In this document: piece by piece, positions 7,187 through 17,189 of the stretch
Numbering within the stretch: the first letter of the stretch is position 1
Layout of the letters: each line of letters begins with the position of its first letter
NCBI GenBank assembly: GCA_041675285.1
Contig: JBAYTZ010000003.1
Span: forward strand, 186,001-250,000
Origin: Candidatus Delongbacteria bacterium
Lineage (GTDB): Bacteria > CAIWAD01
Direction: 5' to 3'
DNA: 64,000 bases
Notes under the pieces: generated by a model
The model's database searches: none
What the model was told of the DNA's origin: nothing
The model's input: the letters and a program-made list of their open reading frames with translations, nothing else
Position numbers and translations under genes: made by a program

Positions 7187-9814
7187 ATGAAAAAACTACT
7201 GCCTTGGCTGCTGGCGGCACTGACCCTGCTTCTGACGGCCTGCGACAGCGACGACGGGTCGGGCACCCAGGAAGAGCAGCGCCTGACGCGCGCCTTCACC
7301 ACCCAGATCCCCGCCGGACCGGTGAGCGGAACCTGGACCACCGCGGGCTCGCCCTACTACGTGGCCGGCGATGTGACCGTCGCGGCGGGCCAGACCCTGA
7401 CCATCGAACCGGGCGTGGACGTGTGGATGCACGACCGCAGCAGCCTCTATGTGGAAGGAACCCTGACGGCGCGCGGCCAGCTGGGTCAGCCCATCCGCTT
7501 CCTGGGCTACGTGGCCGACGAGGACTTCGGCCTCTGGCAGGGCATCGTCTTCCGGCCGGGCTCGGACGCCTCGCAGCTGAGCTACTGCATGGTGGCCTTC
7601 GGCGCCAAGTTCAACAACACGGATCCCGAGAAGAACGCGGGCATCGTCTGCAACAACGCCAGCCCCACCATCGAGCACTGCCTGGTCTGGATGAACCAGT
7701 ACAACGGCATCACGCTGATGGGCTCGTCTCTGCCGCGTCTGCGTTCCAACATCGTCTACGAGAACGACGGCTCGGGCATCGCCTTCGACACCAGCCACGT
7801 GGGCAACACCACGCGCGTCACCAACTGGATGACGGACAGCCTGATCGCCCGCAACAACATCTCGGCCAACAGCTCGCTGCCCATCCGCTTCACGCGGGAG
7901 TTCGCCTTCATCCAGTGGTTTGACGGCGACAGCGCCCAGGTGGACCTGAACTCGCCGGGCGTGGACGTGATCGCCCTGGACGAGAACGGCGACGATATCT
8001 ACCGGGTCAACGAGAACAACGACCGGGTGGACATCTACGGCAACACCATCCAGGACGCCATGTTCGACGAGCTGTCGGCGGACTTCCAGGCCTTCAACCC
8101 CTGCAGCCCCTGCATCCAGTCGGGTTACGAAGCCTACGACGCGCTGGGTCTGGACCGCTCGGACATGGGCCTGATCGTCTACGCCGAGGCGGCGAACGAA
8201 ATCCGCAAGCGGCTGAAGAACCCCAACCTCAGCGCCGCCACCTACACGGTCACCTGCGACGCCTTCAGCCACGACCCCGTGACGATGACGGGCTCGCACA
8301 TCCAGTTCGCCGGCTACTACGGCATCCGGCTGGACGGCGGCGTCAACGCCACCAACGCGGTCTTCGAGCCCACGCCGGAACGCGCCGGGACGGGTGCGGC
8401 CTGGAAGAGTCTGGTGATCAACGGCAACGCCGGCGGCACGGCCCTGATTGAGGGCTGCCAGTTCACCAACGGCTCGGAGAGCAGCTTCAGCGGGCAGGAC
8501 TGGATCACGGCCGGCGGCATGTTGGAACTGCGCAACGGCGCGGTGGCCGAAGTCAAGAATTCGGGCTTCAGCGGAGCCACCAACTACGGCGTCTCGGCCC
8601 ACGGGGCCGGCTCCATGGCCTGGGTGGACGACTGCGACTTCACGGGCACGGGCCTCTCCGCCGTCTACTTCGCCAACCAGGCCCGCGGCCGCGTCTCCAA
8701 CTGCGACATCCGCGGCTGCCAGTCCTACGGCGTGTTCATCTACAACACGACCTACGACTGCCAGATCGAGAACAGCCTGATCGCCGCCGGGTCGCTCTAC
8801 GGCATCAAGTTGCATGCGGCCCCCCACGTGCAGATCCTGCAGAACACCATCGTGGACAACGCCTACGGCGGCATCAAGCTGGACACCAACAGCGATCCGC
8901 TGATCCGCTACAACCTGATCGCGGGCAACGACTACAGCGTCAGCCCCGTGGCCACGGGCATCGTGGGCACCCAGATCAACCCGGATCCCAGCCTGCCCTA
9001 CCAGGACACCAACAACCCGGACGTGAACGTCAACTGGTTCAGCGACAACGGCGGCGACGACGAAGCCGCCATGCCCGACAACTGGACCGTGGGCGCCTGC
9101 AACAACTTCACCCAGGTGAACCTGCCCGCCGACTGGACCTTCAGCCAGACCATCGCGAACTGCGAGGCCGGCGGCACGGCCCAGGCCATCGGCTGGGGTC
9201 AGGGTCAGGTGAGCAACCCTGGTCCCTACCTCAACAGCGTGGGCGACCTGGTCATGAACGAGGATGAGAGCATCGAGCTCTACCTGGGCGCGATCAGTTT
9301 CGGCGGGGACAACGACTTCACCTACGAAGCGCTGGTGGACACCACGGCCATCACCCTGACCTTGACGGGCGGCCATCTGGTGATCCACCCGACGGCCAAC
9401 TGGTTCAACGTGAACGCCGAGACGGGCGACAGCGGACCGGCCACGCTGACGGTGCGCGCCACCAATTCCGAGGGCAGCGACAGCGAGACCGTCAGCCTGT
9501 CCGTGCGCGCCGTCAACGACGCACCGGTGCTGGCGCCCATCGCGACGCAGACCCTGGCCGTGGGCGGCACCCTGGTGCTGACCCTCGCCGCCACGGACGT
9601 GGAAGACGACGACCTGACCTACACCGCCGAACTGGTGGTCGTGACGGGTGAGGATTCCGGCCACAGCCTGACGCTGTCCGGCACCACCCTGACCCTCGAG
9701 CCCGAAGCAACCTTCACGGGTGAGCTGGCGGTGAACATCACGGTGGTGGACGGCGGCGACCTGCGCGAACTGCGCCGGGAGACGCGCGGCAGTTTCCGGG
9801 TTCTGGTCCAGTAG
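7187..9814 (+). CDS. Surface lipoprotein with parallel beta-helix and tandem cadherin/Ig-like domains
   Basis: An 875-residue protein. The signal peptide ends Leu-Leu-Thr-Ala-Cys, so Cys19 should be lipidated, and an Asp-rich linker follows. The N-terminal segment has the right-handed beta-helix cap motif (Y-Y-V-A-G-D-V-T-V-A-A-G-Q-T-L-T-I-E-P-G). Many short Asn/Gly-rich coils follow to about residue 680 (for example N-N-A-S-P-T-I-E-H-C and I-L-Q-N-T-I-V-D-N-A). The last 200 residues are two Ig/cadherin-like domains joined by A-V-N-D-A-P-V-L. Such folds are adhesive or carbohydrate-binding or -cleaving; no lyase catalytic residues could be assigned. It starts ten bases after the TonB receptor stop, so it is in the same operon, and could be a surface partner of the receptor, as SusD is for SusC. 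That analogy is functional, not sequence-based. Confidence 0.75.
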   Translation: MKKLLPWLLAALTLLLTACDSDDGSGTQEEQRLTRAFTTQIPAGPVSGTWTTAGSPYYVAGDVTVAAGQTLTIEPGVDVWMHDRSSLYVEGTLTARGQLGQPIRFLGYVADEDFGLWQGIVFRPGSDASQLSYCMVAFGAKFNNTDPEKNAGIVCNNASPTIEHCLVWMNQYNGITLMGSSLPRLRSNIVYENDGSGIAFDTSHVGNTTRVTNWMTDSLIARNNISANSSLPIRFTREFAFIQWFDGDSAQVDLNSPGVDVIALDENGDDIYRVNENNDRVDIYGNTIQDAMFDELSADFQAFNPCSPCIQSGYEAYDALGLDRSDMGLIVYAEAANEIRKRLKNPNLSAATYTVTCDAFSHDPVTMTGSHIQFAGYYGIRLDGGVNATNAVFEPTPERAGTGAAWKSLVINGNAGGTALIEGCQFTNGSESSFSGQDWITAGGMLELRNGAVAEVKNSGFSGATNYGVSAHGAGSMAWVDDCDFTGTGLSAVYFANQARGRVSNCDIRGCQSYGVFIYNTTYDCQIENSLIAAGSLYGIKLHAAPHVQILQNTIVDNAYGGIKLDTNSDPLIRYNLIAGNDYSVSPVATGIVGTQINPDPSLPYQDTNNPDVNVNWFSDNGGDDEAAMPDNWTVGACNNFTQVNLPADWTFSQTIANCEAGGTAQAIGWGQGQVSNPGPYLNSVGDLVMNEDESIELYLGAISFGGDNDFTYEALVDTTAITLTLTGGHLVIHPTANWFNVNAETGDSGPATLTVRATNSEGSDSETVSLSVRAVNDAPVLAPIATQTLAVGGTLVLTLAATDVEDDDLTYTAELVVVTGEDSGHSLTLSGTTLTLEPEATFTGELAVNITVVDGGDLRELRRETRGSFRVLVQ

Positions 9815-9873
9815 CAGATGAGTAGCGGGCTCGGGCGGCTGGCTGCCCCCGGGACTCCTTCGGAGGATGCACA

Positions 9874-12800
9874 ATGATGAAACGAGCGCTGCTCCTGGGG
9901 TTGGTGGTCACGGCGGGCCTGAGTTCCCTCCTGCTGGCCAAGACGCTGGACCCCGGGCCGCAAGCCGTGCGCAAGGATGATGCGCAGCGCACGGCGGACT
10001 TCTGCCTGCCCCTGCTGGACAACCGTGTCCACCGCTTCGGCAAGGTCTGGGTCAACATGACCAACCAGGGCTGGTTCGGCAACGACGCCCAGGACGCCAC
10101 CGGCACCCTGGACGATCCCTGCCTGCCGGGTGTCTGGGCCCCGCAGCTGGAGTACCCGGGCGGCTCGGGCCAGCAGTACCTCTACCAGGGCTCCATCTGG
10201 ATCGGCGCTCTGATCGTGGACGACACGGGGCTCGAGACGGCGCGCGTCTCCTTCGGCAGCGAAGGCTGGCAGCCCAACTGCAACGAGCTCTATCCCACCT
10301 GCGGAGTCGAGGCGCGCATCGAGGAGAAATCCACGCGCAAGAACGGCTTCAACTGCACGGACATGAGCGAGATCTACGACAGTCTGTCCGTCTCCGAGCA
10401 GGACTTCATCAGCTTCTACGCGGACACCCTGGAGAACTACCCCACGGTGGTGGGCAGCAGCCAGGGCTACGACGAAGAGGATCGCAACCACATCAGCCTG
10501 GGCATTGAAGTCGAGCAGATGAGCCACTCCTGGTCCTACTCCTACGCCCAGGACTTCGTGATCGTGGACTTCAAGTTCACCAACGTGGGCTCCAAGTTCC
10601 TCAAGAACCTCTACGTCGGCCTCTACATGGACGCGGACATCGGCCACAAGGACGAGGCCCAGCACCATCAGGACGACTTCTGCGGCTTCCGGCCCTTCGC
10701 CGTCGACAGCGTCACCGGCCAGGCCGTGCAGATCAACGCGGCCTACATCGCCGACAACGACGGCCGCGACCGCACGGACATCGTGGGCACGAACTTCACC
10801 TGCCCGCACGTGGTGGGAACGCGCGTGCTGCGGGCGCCGAACCCCATGCTGCAGACCACCTTCAACTGGTGGAACAGCAACAGCACGGCCAGCCAGGACT
10901 ACGGTCCGGCCTGGGAGTACTGGGGCGAGCACCCGGAGTGCCTGATCGCCGGCGAGAGCATGACCTGGTGCTCCACCTTCGGCACGCCGCTGGCGGACGT
11001 CAACAAGTACCAGGTGATGGCCAACGGCGAGTTCGACCCGGACATGTATTCCATCAATCCGGCCGACGAGCCGGACGGTCAGCAGAACCCCCACGCCAAC
11101 GTCTGCGTCACGGGTGACACGCTGAGCTGGCTGATGCCCGGTCCCAACGAGACCGTCCACGTGGCGGGCGACGACACGCGCTACCTGCTCTCCTGGGGTC
11201 CGCTGGGCGTCTACGACTACACGGACGGCAACGGCGTCAACGTCTACCGCCTGAATCCGGGCGAGAGTTTTGTGATGACCGTGGCCTTCGTGGCCGGCGA
11301 GAACCTGCACAACCGCAGCAATCCCCAGACCGGGATCACGGGCCTGGATTCGGACGGCTTCCCGATGGGCTCGCTGGACGCCACCAAGTTCGACTGGACC
11401 GACTTCGACTTCAACGCCATCTGGGCCCAGCGCGTCTACGACAACGAGATGTACGACACGCCCATCTACGACACCAACGGCGACGGCTACCTGGACCTGG
11501 GCGACGGCTACGGCGGCGAGGACGTGGGCGTGGACGGCCTCTGGGCCCCGGCCGTGGGCGACACCGTGCGCTACTTCGGCACCACGGTGCGGAACCCGCT
11601 GACCAACGAACCCATCATCTACATGGGCCCCGACGCCGACGGCACCGAGGGCAACGGGCTGGTGGATTCCACCGCCACCCAGGCCCTGTTCGGCGGCGAA
11701 TTCCACGAGAACCGCTTCCTCTGGGACTTCCTCTCCAAGGTCGGCTGCCAGGAGATGCGCGAAGACTCCTTCCTGGTCTACGCCGGACCCAAGTTCTCCA
11801 CCCACGGCAGCGGCGTGGACGACTGGTACCTGGGCCACATGAACGCCAACGTGGTGCGCGCCGGCGACCAGTCCCTGCCCGTGCTGGACCTGGGCGACGG
11901 CATCCCCGACTTCCAGGGCCCGCCGCCTCCCCCCTGTCCGGACATGCGCATCGAGACCGGCGCCGACTTCGTCGAGCTGATCTGGTCCCGCGCCGCCATG
12001 GACGATTCCTACCAGGATCCCTTCAGCCACGTGCAGGACTTCGAGGGCTTCCGGATCTGGGCGAACAACACCAGCATGGACAACGACTTCTCCCTGCTGG
12101 ACGAGTTCGACAACGTCAACTTCGCCTACTACGACGCGGACAACTCCCTGCGCACGCTGCCCGACGTCGGCCCGCTGCAGAGCCTGCCCATGCGCGAGAC
12201 CAACCGCGGCTGGGAACGCCAGCAGGTGGGGCGCAACTCGGGCTTCCGCGAGATCGCCGTTCCCGTGGGCGAGCTGCAGGAGAGCATCCTGCTGGACATC
12301 AACGAGGACCTCTGGGTCAGCATGGGCACGGGCTTCAACGACATCATCGGCGCCTACACCACGGCCGTGGCCGTGCGCAGCGTCGACGGCCTCCATCGCT
12401 ACTACCTGCTGGACGGCACGGAAGTCTTCAACAATCTGGGTAGCGCCGTTGACCCGGCCACGGGCCTGATCTTCACCGGCGAGGCCGGCGCGGGCGTCCC
12501 CGTGTTGGGCGAGCGCTTCGAAGACCTGGCCGACAACCAGGGCGCGTACAACAACACTTGGGACCACGCCGGCTACGACGTGGAATTCCACTACAACATC
12601 CCCCAGGTCCACAGCCTCTTCCCGCGCTACTACAGCGTGACGGCCTTCGACTTCGGCGACTACCAGACCGGCACGGAACCCCTGGAGACCGCGCAGAGCT
12701 GCAACAGCCTGCGGCAGGCTCCCAGCGGAGTGTCCGGCCAGGGCGTGCGCGTGGTGCCCAATCCCTATCGCGCGGACGTGGACTACACCAAGGCCTACCA

Positions 12801-13134
12801 GTTCGGCAATTCCGAGCAGGGTTTGCAGTGGGAAAACCAGGACGACGGCACCCTGCAGTGGTATCCGCAGAGCGACCGCCGGATCGAGTTCATGAATCTG
12901 CCGGAAATCTGCGTCATCCGCATCTACACGGTGGCCGGTGACCTGGTGCAGATGCTGCCCCACAACCTGGATGGCGACGGTTCCCGCTGGGACTCCCAGT
13001 TCAGCGAGTCCTGGGACCTGAACACGCGCAACTTCCAGCAGGTGGCCAGCGGTCTGTACTACTTCAGCGTGGAAGACAAGACCCCGGCCGGCGACGGTGA
13101 GATCTCCACCGGCAAGTTTGTGATCATCAAGTAG
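9874..13134 (+). CDS. Large secreted protein with T9SS-type C-terminal sorting domain
   Basis: A 1086-residue protein with an N-terminal signal peptide (about residues 1-24); the start follows CGGAGG at 9861-9866. The central part is rich in Asp, Tyr and Trp and has no recognised catalytic motif. It contains D-T-N-G-D-G-Y-L-D-L-G-D-G, a calcium-loop-like segment. The C-terminus carries the FlgD/T9SS sorting fold: V-V-P-N-P-Y, then I-E-F-M-N-L-P, I-R-I-Y-T-V-A-G-D-L-V, W-D-L, V-A-S-G-L-Y-Y-F-S-V and a final K-F-V-I-I-K. Such domains direct export by the type IX system and anchoring to the cell surface. Gene three of the operon, 59 bases after the beta-helix lipoprotein and 20 before the PorV-like gene. 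It is probably the operon's secreted cargo. Function beyond that is unknown. Confidence 0.75.
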   Translation: MMKRALLLGLVVTAGLSSLLLAKTLDPGPQAVRKDDAQRTADFCLPLLDNRVHRFGKVWVNMTNQGWFGNDAQDATGTLDDPCLPGVWAPQLEYPGGSGQQYLYQGSIWIGALIVDDTGLETARVSFGSEGWQPNCNELYPTCGVEARIEEKSTRKNGFNCTDMSEIYDSLSVSEQDFISFYADTLENYPTVVGSSQGYDEEDRNHISLGIEVEQMSHSWSYSYAQDFVIVDFKFTNVGSKFLKNLYVGLYMDADIGHKDEAQHHQDDFCGFRPFAVDSVTGQAVQINAAYIADNDGRDRTDIVGTNFTCPHVVGTRVLRAPNPMLQTTFNWWNSNSTASQDYGPAWEYWGEHPECLIAGESMTWCSTFGTPLADVNKYQVMANGEFDPDMYSINPADEPDGQQNPHANVCVTGDTLSWLMPGPNETVHVAGDDTRYLLSWGPLGVYDYTDGNGVNVYRLNPGESFVMTVAFVAGENLHNRSNPQTGITGLDSDGFPMGSLDATKFDWTDFDFNAIWAQRVYDNEMYDTPIYDTNGDGYLDLGDGYGGEDVGVDGLWAPAVGDTVRYFGTTVRNPLTNEPIIYMGPDADGTEGNGLVDSTATQALFGGEFHENRFLWDFLSKVGCQEMREDSFLVYAGPKFSTHGSGVDDWYLGHMNANVVRAGDQSLPVLDLGDGIPDFQGPPPPPCPDMRIETGADFVELIWSRAAMDDSYQDPFSHVQDFEGFRIWANNTSMDNDFSLLDEFDNVNFAYYDADNSLRTLPDVGPLQSLPMRETNRGWERQQVGRNSGFREIAVPVGELQESILLDINEDLWVSMGTGFNDIIGAYTTAVAVRSVDGLHRYYLLDGTEVFNNLGSAVDPATGLIFTGEAGAGVPVLGERFEDLADNQGAYNNTWDHAGYDVEFHYNIPQVHSLFPRYYSVTAFDFGDYQTGTEPLETAQSCNSLRQAPSGVSGQGVRVVPNPYRADVDYTKAYQFGNSEQGLQWENQDDGTLQWYPQSDRRIEFMNLPEICVIRIYTVAGDLVQMLPHNLDGDGSRWDSQFSESWDLNTRNFQQVASGLYYFSVEDKTPAGDGEISTGKFVIIK

Positions 13135-13154
13135 AGCGCACAAGGAGACCAACC

Positions 13155-14156
13155 ATGAGGTATTGGAAGCTTGTCCTGGCCCTGGTCCTGGCCCTGGCGC
13201 TGCAACAGACGGCCCTGGCCCAGGTGAAGGCCGGAACCGCGGGCGCCCAGTTCCTGAAACTGAGCCCCTCGGCCCGCGGCCTGTCCATGGCGGACGCCCT
13301 GCTGCCCCTGGCCGACGACGTGAGTGCCCTGTATTACAACCCGGGTGGACTGGTGCAATTGAGCGAGGGCTGGCACTACAGCGCCACGCACTACGCCCTG
13401 CCCGTCGACGTGTCGCAGAACTGGATTGGCGGCGCCTATTCCTCCCCTGAGACGGGGACGGCCTTCGGCGTCGCCCTGACCTGGCTGCGCTCCGGCATGA
13501 TGGACGTCAACACCCCCGAGCTGCCCAACGGCACGGGCCAGCAGTTCGATTGGCAGGATCTGGCCCTGGGCGCCTCCTACGCCAAGCGCCTGACCAACAA
13601 GTTCTCCGTCGGCGTGACGGGCAAGTTCGTGCGGGAAAGCACCTACGAATACAGCGCCAACGGCTGGGCGGCCGACCTGGGCACTTATTACGACACCGGC
13701 TGGCGAAGCATGAAGATGGCCATGAGCATCACGAACTTCGGGCCGGACATGACCTTCATCGACAAACCCTACCCCCTGCCCATCATGTTCAAGTTCGGCG
13801 TGTCCATGGACCTGATGGGCAAGAAGGACGCCGAGCACTTCCTGCACGGGGCCTTTGAATTCGGCCATCCCAGCGACAACGTGGAACAGATCGACGTGGG
13901 CCTCGAATACGCCTACAAGAATCAGTTCTTCCTGCGACTGGGCAAGAAGATGAACGGCGTGAAGCAGACGGAGTGGGAAGAGTACGATCCGGAGGTGGGC
14001 TACGAGTATCCGCTGCTCTCCACGGACGGCCTCTGCCTGGGTGCGGGCTTCAAGTGGCAGAAGGAGAACTGGGGCAACTGGACGCTGGATTACGCCTTCG
14101 CCCCGTCCCGCTACCTGGAAACCCGCAACATGATCACCCTTTCCTGGACGCGATAG
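13155..14156 (+). CDS. PorV/PorQ-family outer-membrane beta-barrel protein
   Basis: A 333-residue protein starting with ATG after AAGGAG. The signal peptide ends near A-L-A-Q. The mature N-terminus, with the G-T-A-G-A-Q-F-L-K-L-S-P-S-A-R-G-L-S-M-A signature followed by D-D-V-S-A-L-Y-Y-N-P-G-G-L, is diagnostic of the PorV/PorQ family, which is FadL-like. The rest alternates as barrel strands and the chain ends L-S-W-T-R. In characterised T9SS organisms PorV binds the sorting domain of cargo after it passes the SprA translocon and hands it to the attachment complex. Lying directly after a gene for a sorting-domain protein fits a dedicated shuttle or receptor for that cargo. Family call firm, exact role inferred. 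Confidence 0.85.
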   Translation: MRYWKLVLALVLALALQQTALAQVKAGTAGAQFLKLSPSARGLSMADALLPLADDVSALYYNPGGLVQLSEGWHYSATHYALPVDVSQNWIGGAYSSPETGTAFGVALTWLRSGMMDVNTPELPNGTGQQFDWQDLALGASYAKRLTNKFSVGVTGKFVRESTYEYSANGWAADLGTYYDTGWRSMKMAMSITNFGPDMTFIDKPYPLPIMFKFGVSMDLMGKKDAEHFLHGAFEFGHPSDNVEQIDVGLEYAYKNQFFLRLGKKMNGVKQTEWEEYDPEVGYEYPLLSTDGLCLGAGFKWQKENWGNWTLDYAFAPSRYLETRNMITLSWTR

Positions 14157-14168
14157 GAGACCCGACAG

Positions 14169-16988
14169 ATGAAGTTTTCTCGTCCCACCACCCTGTCGGC
14201 CTTGGCCTTGCTGCTGATCCTGGCGATCGGCTGCAGCAAGATCGACGGCAGCCTCTCGGGAAACCAGGCGCCCAGCGTGTCCTTCGTGAACAACCAGCAG
14301 GATGCGGACAGCGCCCGCACCACCTATGAGATCCCGAACTACACCTTCATTTTCCCCGATTCCCTCCAGGGCTTCCAGGAAGCCGAGGGCGCCCAGCTGC
14401 CGAGCGAGCTGGACGTGGAGGCCAAGTTCGAGCTGATCCGCTACCAGTACTTCTTTGTGCGCGAAATCCGCTCCATCAAGGAAGTCAACCCGCTGGACCC
14501 CGACGATTGGCGCTGGGTGCCGGCCTCCTGCTACCGCATCGACCCGAACATCGCGCGCTACGTCTGGATCCAGCACACGACGGAGTTCCAGTGGAAGCTG
14601 GGCTACAACTACGTCATCGACGGCAGCTTCGAGTACTATCCGGTCTACAGCTTCGCCCCGCTCATCTTCTGGCGCGGCTCCGACCCGGACGGCTTCGTCA
14701 CGGCCTACCGCTATCTGGATTATCCCTACGAGACCGATGACGCGCTGGCGGCCTTCATCACCCGCGTGAACAACAACGACGCCGCGCTGGAAGACACCAC
14801 CGAGGCCATCCACTGGGTGACCACCACCAACACCCAGGCCGTGGTCAACCTGACCACCGGGCTGGGGCGGATCCAGAAGCACGTAGTCTTCCTGCAGGCC
14901 ATCGACAACGACGGCGAAGTCTCCGAGCCGGCCATGCGGGTCTTCAACCGCAGCAACCGCGCCCCCAACACGCCCACGCTGGCCTACTACAAGGACGGCT
15001 ACACGCTGGTCAGCCAGCCGGGCGAGCACGAGCGCCACGTCATCAACTGGACCGACATCGAGACCGACCCGGTGACCATCCAGTACCTGCAGGAGCACGT
15101 CAGCCCCTACTACGAAATCCCCATCGCCACGGAACAGCTGGAGAACTGGAAGGGCCTGCGCTTCCTGGTGTCCGGCGACGACCCGGACGACCAGGCCCTG
15201 GTCACCATCCCGCTGCAGTTCCGCTTCCTGCTGCACCGCATTCCCGACTCCCTGGTGCCGGGCTACATGAACGCGGGCTCCACGGCCACCGACGACGGGC
15301 TGGAGCTGGTGAACGCCGACAGCACGCGCGTGGAACTGACCGAGGACAACACGGGCAGCTTCGAGCTGCACGCTTTCGACGAGGACGGCTGGTCGCTGCA
15401 CAACGAAGTCGAGCTGTTCAACCTGCCCACAGGTTACTACCAGTTGACCGTGTTCAGCCGGGACGACGGCTACGAGAGCTGCACGGAGCCGGCCTGGATG
15501 CGCTTCAAGGTGCAGGAGCTGACCCTGGCCAAGGACGTCCTGGTGCTGGACTTCACGCCTCCGGACGCCGCCAACCCGCTGGCCACCCTGGGCTTCGCCA
15601 GCAACGAAGAATACATGGCCTACTATCAGGATCTGATCGCCGGCGCCCTGCCCGACGTGAAGGCCGCCACCCAGGGCGTGGCGGGCTATCAAGTGGTCTG
15701 GCGGCACGAAGTGGGCGACGGTCAGGACTTCAACTGTCGCTACTGGAAGATGGGCCTGGATGCGGAGTATCCCGTCCAGCTGCCCTTCGCCGTGATCAGC
15801 CAGTACAAGACCATCATCTGCCTGGACGACAAGTGGGCCACCAGTGAGGGCCAGGGCAACCCGGGCGAGCGCGGTTCGTGGATCAGTAAGACGGCCAAGG
15901 GCTTCCTCATGGACTATCTGGACATGGGCGGCTCGCTGTTCTGGACCGGCTGGTCCAGCCTCTTCGGCACATTCAGCTACGCGCGCAACGACGCCTCCAC
16001 CACCACGGAGGCGGCCATCGCCGACCAGGCCGGCGACTTCCTCTCCGGCTACCTGGGCATCCTGGGTGTCTACGGGGACGACAACAACACCTTCTCCACG
16101 GACGGCCGCCTGGACGGCTGCCTCTCCGGCCTGCCCGAAGGCGACGGCCTGCAGCCCTTGTACATGGACAAGGACCGGATCGACATCATCCGCGCCAACA
16201 GCGGCGGAGCGACCGGGTACAACGCCTTCTACATCCCCGGCCCAGCCTACCGGCCCTATCTGCCGGACAGCGCCCTGGCCTACGTGGAAGCTTACGCCCT
16301 GAACGAGGGGCTGGGCACGGTGGCGGCCTACACCTACGACTCCTTCACCGCCGGGCTGCCCGAGCGCCAGGAGTTCAACATCTTCCGCGTGGCGCGGCAG
16401 TCCGACCTGCCGGCGATCTTCTACCAGGACAACGAGAGCACGGGCGAGAACGCCCGCTATCCGGCCTACTCCACGGATCCCGACGCCACGGGTTGCTGGC
16501 TCTACATTCCCAACGTGGCCCGCTACTACTGGAGCATGTCCATCACCGCCGCCCTGGACGCCTGGAACATGAGCCGGCCGGACCACATGTGGGCCAATCC
16601 GATCATCACCACCACGGGCGTGGTCAACAGCCGCGAGATGGTCTTCATCCGCGTGGACCATCAACGCATCGACAACCCGGCGGACTACTGGGTGCGTGGC
16701 GACACGGTCAACGTCGACCTGACCTGGCAGCCCACGTTGATCAAGCACCGCAAGCCGGTTCTCCTCTACACCGAGAACACCACCTTCAGCGGCGGCGCGG
16801 GCTTCGGAACCGGCACGGGCTACACCAACTTCCGCACCGCCTTCAACTCCCTGCCCCTCCACATGCTGGAGCAAGGCGAGTATCCCAGCTACGCGCTGGG
16901 TGCCCCGACCACGGGTAGCGGCGCGCGCTCGGTCATGAGCGGGATCCTCTACCAGTTCTATGCGCCCAAGCTGCAGGATCTGGAGTGA
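14169..16988 (+). CDS. Large surface lipoprotein, last gene of the surface operon
   Basis: A 939-residue protein starting 12 bases after the PorV-like gene, with AGGAG before the ATG. The signal peptide ends Leu-Ala-Ile-Gly-Cys, so Cys22 should be lipidated. The middle holds at least one FnIII/Ig-like sandwich (F-W-R-G-S-D-P-D-G-F-V-T-A-Y-R-Y and a later A-I-D-N-D-G-E-V-S-E-P-A-M-R segment). The C-terminal half contains an alpha/beta-looking region (V-L-V-L-D-F-T-P-P, then T-I-I-C-L-D-D-K-W-A and Y-L-D-M-G-G-S-L-F-W-T-G-W) that resembles a flavodoxin-like or glutamine-amidotransferase-like Rossmann fold; this is tentative. No sorting domain is present. The strong terminator 22 bases downstream marks the operon end. 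Confidence 0.65.
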   Translation: MKFSRPTTLSALALLLILAIGCSKIDGSLSGNQAPSVSFVNNQQDADSARTTYEIPNYTFIFPDSLQGFQEAEGAQLPSELDVEAKFELIRYQYFFVREIRSIKEVNPLDPDDWRWVPASCYRIDPNIARYVWIQHTTEFQWKLGYNYVIDGSFEYYPVYSFAPLIFWRGSDPDGFVTAYRYLDYPYETDDALAAFITRVNNNDAALEDTTEAIHWVTTTNTQAVVNLTTGLGRIQKHVVFLQAIDNDGEVSEPAMRVFNRSNRAPNTPTLAYYKDGYTLVSQPGEHERHVINWTDIETDPVTIQYLQEHVSPYYEIPIATEQLENWKGLRFLVSGDDPDDQALVTIPLQFRFLLHRIPDSLVPGYMNAGSTATDDGLELVNADSTRVELTEDNTGSFELHAFDEDGWSLHNEVELFNLPTGYYQLTVFSRDDGYESCTEPAWMRFKVQELTLAKDVLVLDFTPPDAANPLATLGFASNEEYMAYYQDLIAGALPDVKAATQGVAGYQVVWRHEVGDGQDFNCRYWKMGLDAEYPVQLPFAVISQYKTIICLDDKWATSEGQGNPGERGSWISKTAKGFLMDYLDMGGSLFWTGWSSLFGTFSYARNDASTTTEAAIADQAGDFLSGYLGILGVYGDDNNTFSTDGRLDGCLSGLPEGDGLQPLYMDKDRIDIIRANSGGATGYNAFYIPGPAYRPYLPDSALAYVEAYALNEGLGTVAAYTYDSFTAGLPERQEFNIFRVARQSDLPAIFYQDNESTGENARYPAYSTDPDATGCWLYIPNVARYYWSMSITAALDAWNMSRPDHMWANPIITTTGVVNSREMVFIRVDHQRIDNPADYWVRGDTVNVDLTWQPTLIKHRKPVLLYTENTTFSGGAGFGTGTGYTNFRTAFNSLPLHMLEQGEYPSYALGAPTTGSGARSVMSGILYQFYAPKLQDLE

Positions 16989-17010
16989 TCCTCCTTCCCT
17001 GACGAATCGC

Positions 17011-17043
17011 AGCCCCTCGCCGCACCGCGGCGGGGGGCTTTTT
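17011..17043 (+). terminator. Rho-independent terminator of the surface operon
   Basis: A 13-bp stem (17011-17023 with 17027-17039, one G-U wobble) closes on a three-base loop and is followed by a run of five T. It lies 22 bases after the last gene of the 3.2-17 kb operon. Clean textbook geometry. Confidence 0.92.
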
Positions 17044-17189
17044 CATGAACCGGGCCACCCGGCCCGCAGATTGTCCAACCCGCCGGGCAGGGTCGTGGCG
17101 ACCGTGCCGTGAGGCCGGTGCGCGGATTGACTGCGAGCGGGCCGATCCTTACCTTGGGTGCGCAAATCCATGATAATCAAGCGAATCAC

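Noticed and set aside
4210..7341. Antisense open frame of about 1040 codons opposite the TonB receptor
   Set aside because: The opposite strand has a full, motif-rich receptor with a proper start and operon context. The antisense frame is Val/Gly/Ala-rich low complexity caused by high GC third positions.
9619..16874. Two antisense open frames of about 1200 codons each opposite the cargo, PorV and lipoprotein genes
   Set aside because: Same GC-rich shadow effect; no ribosome sites, no recognisable domains, and they run across several real genes and terminators.
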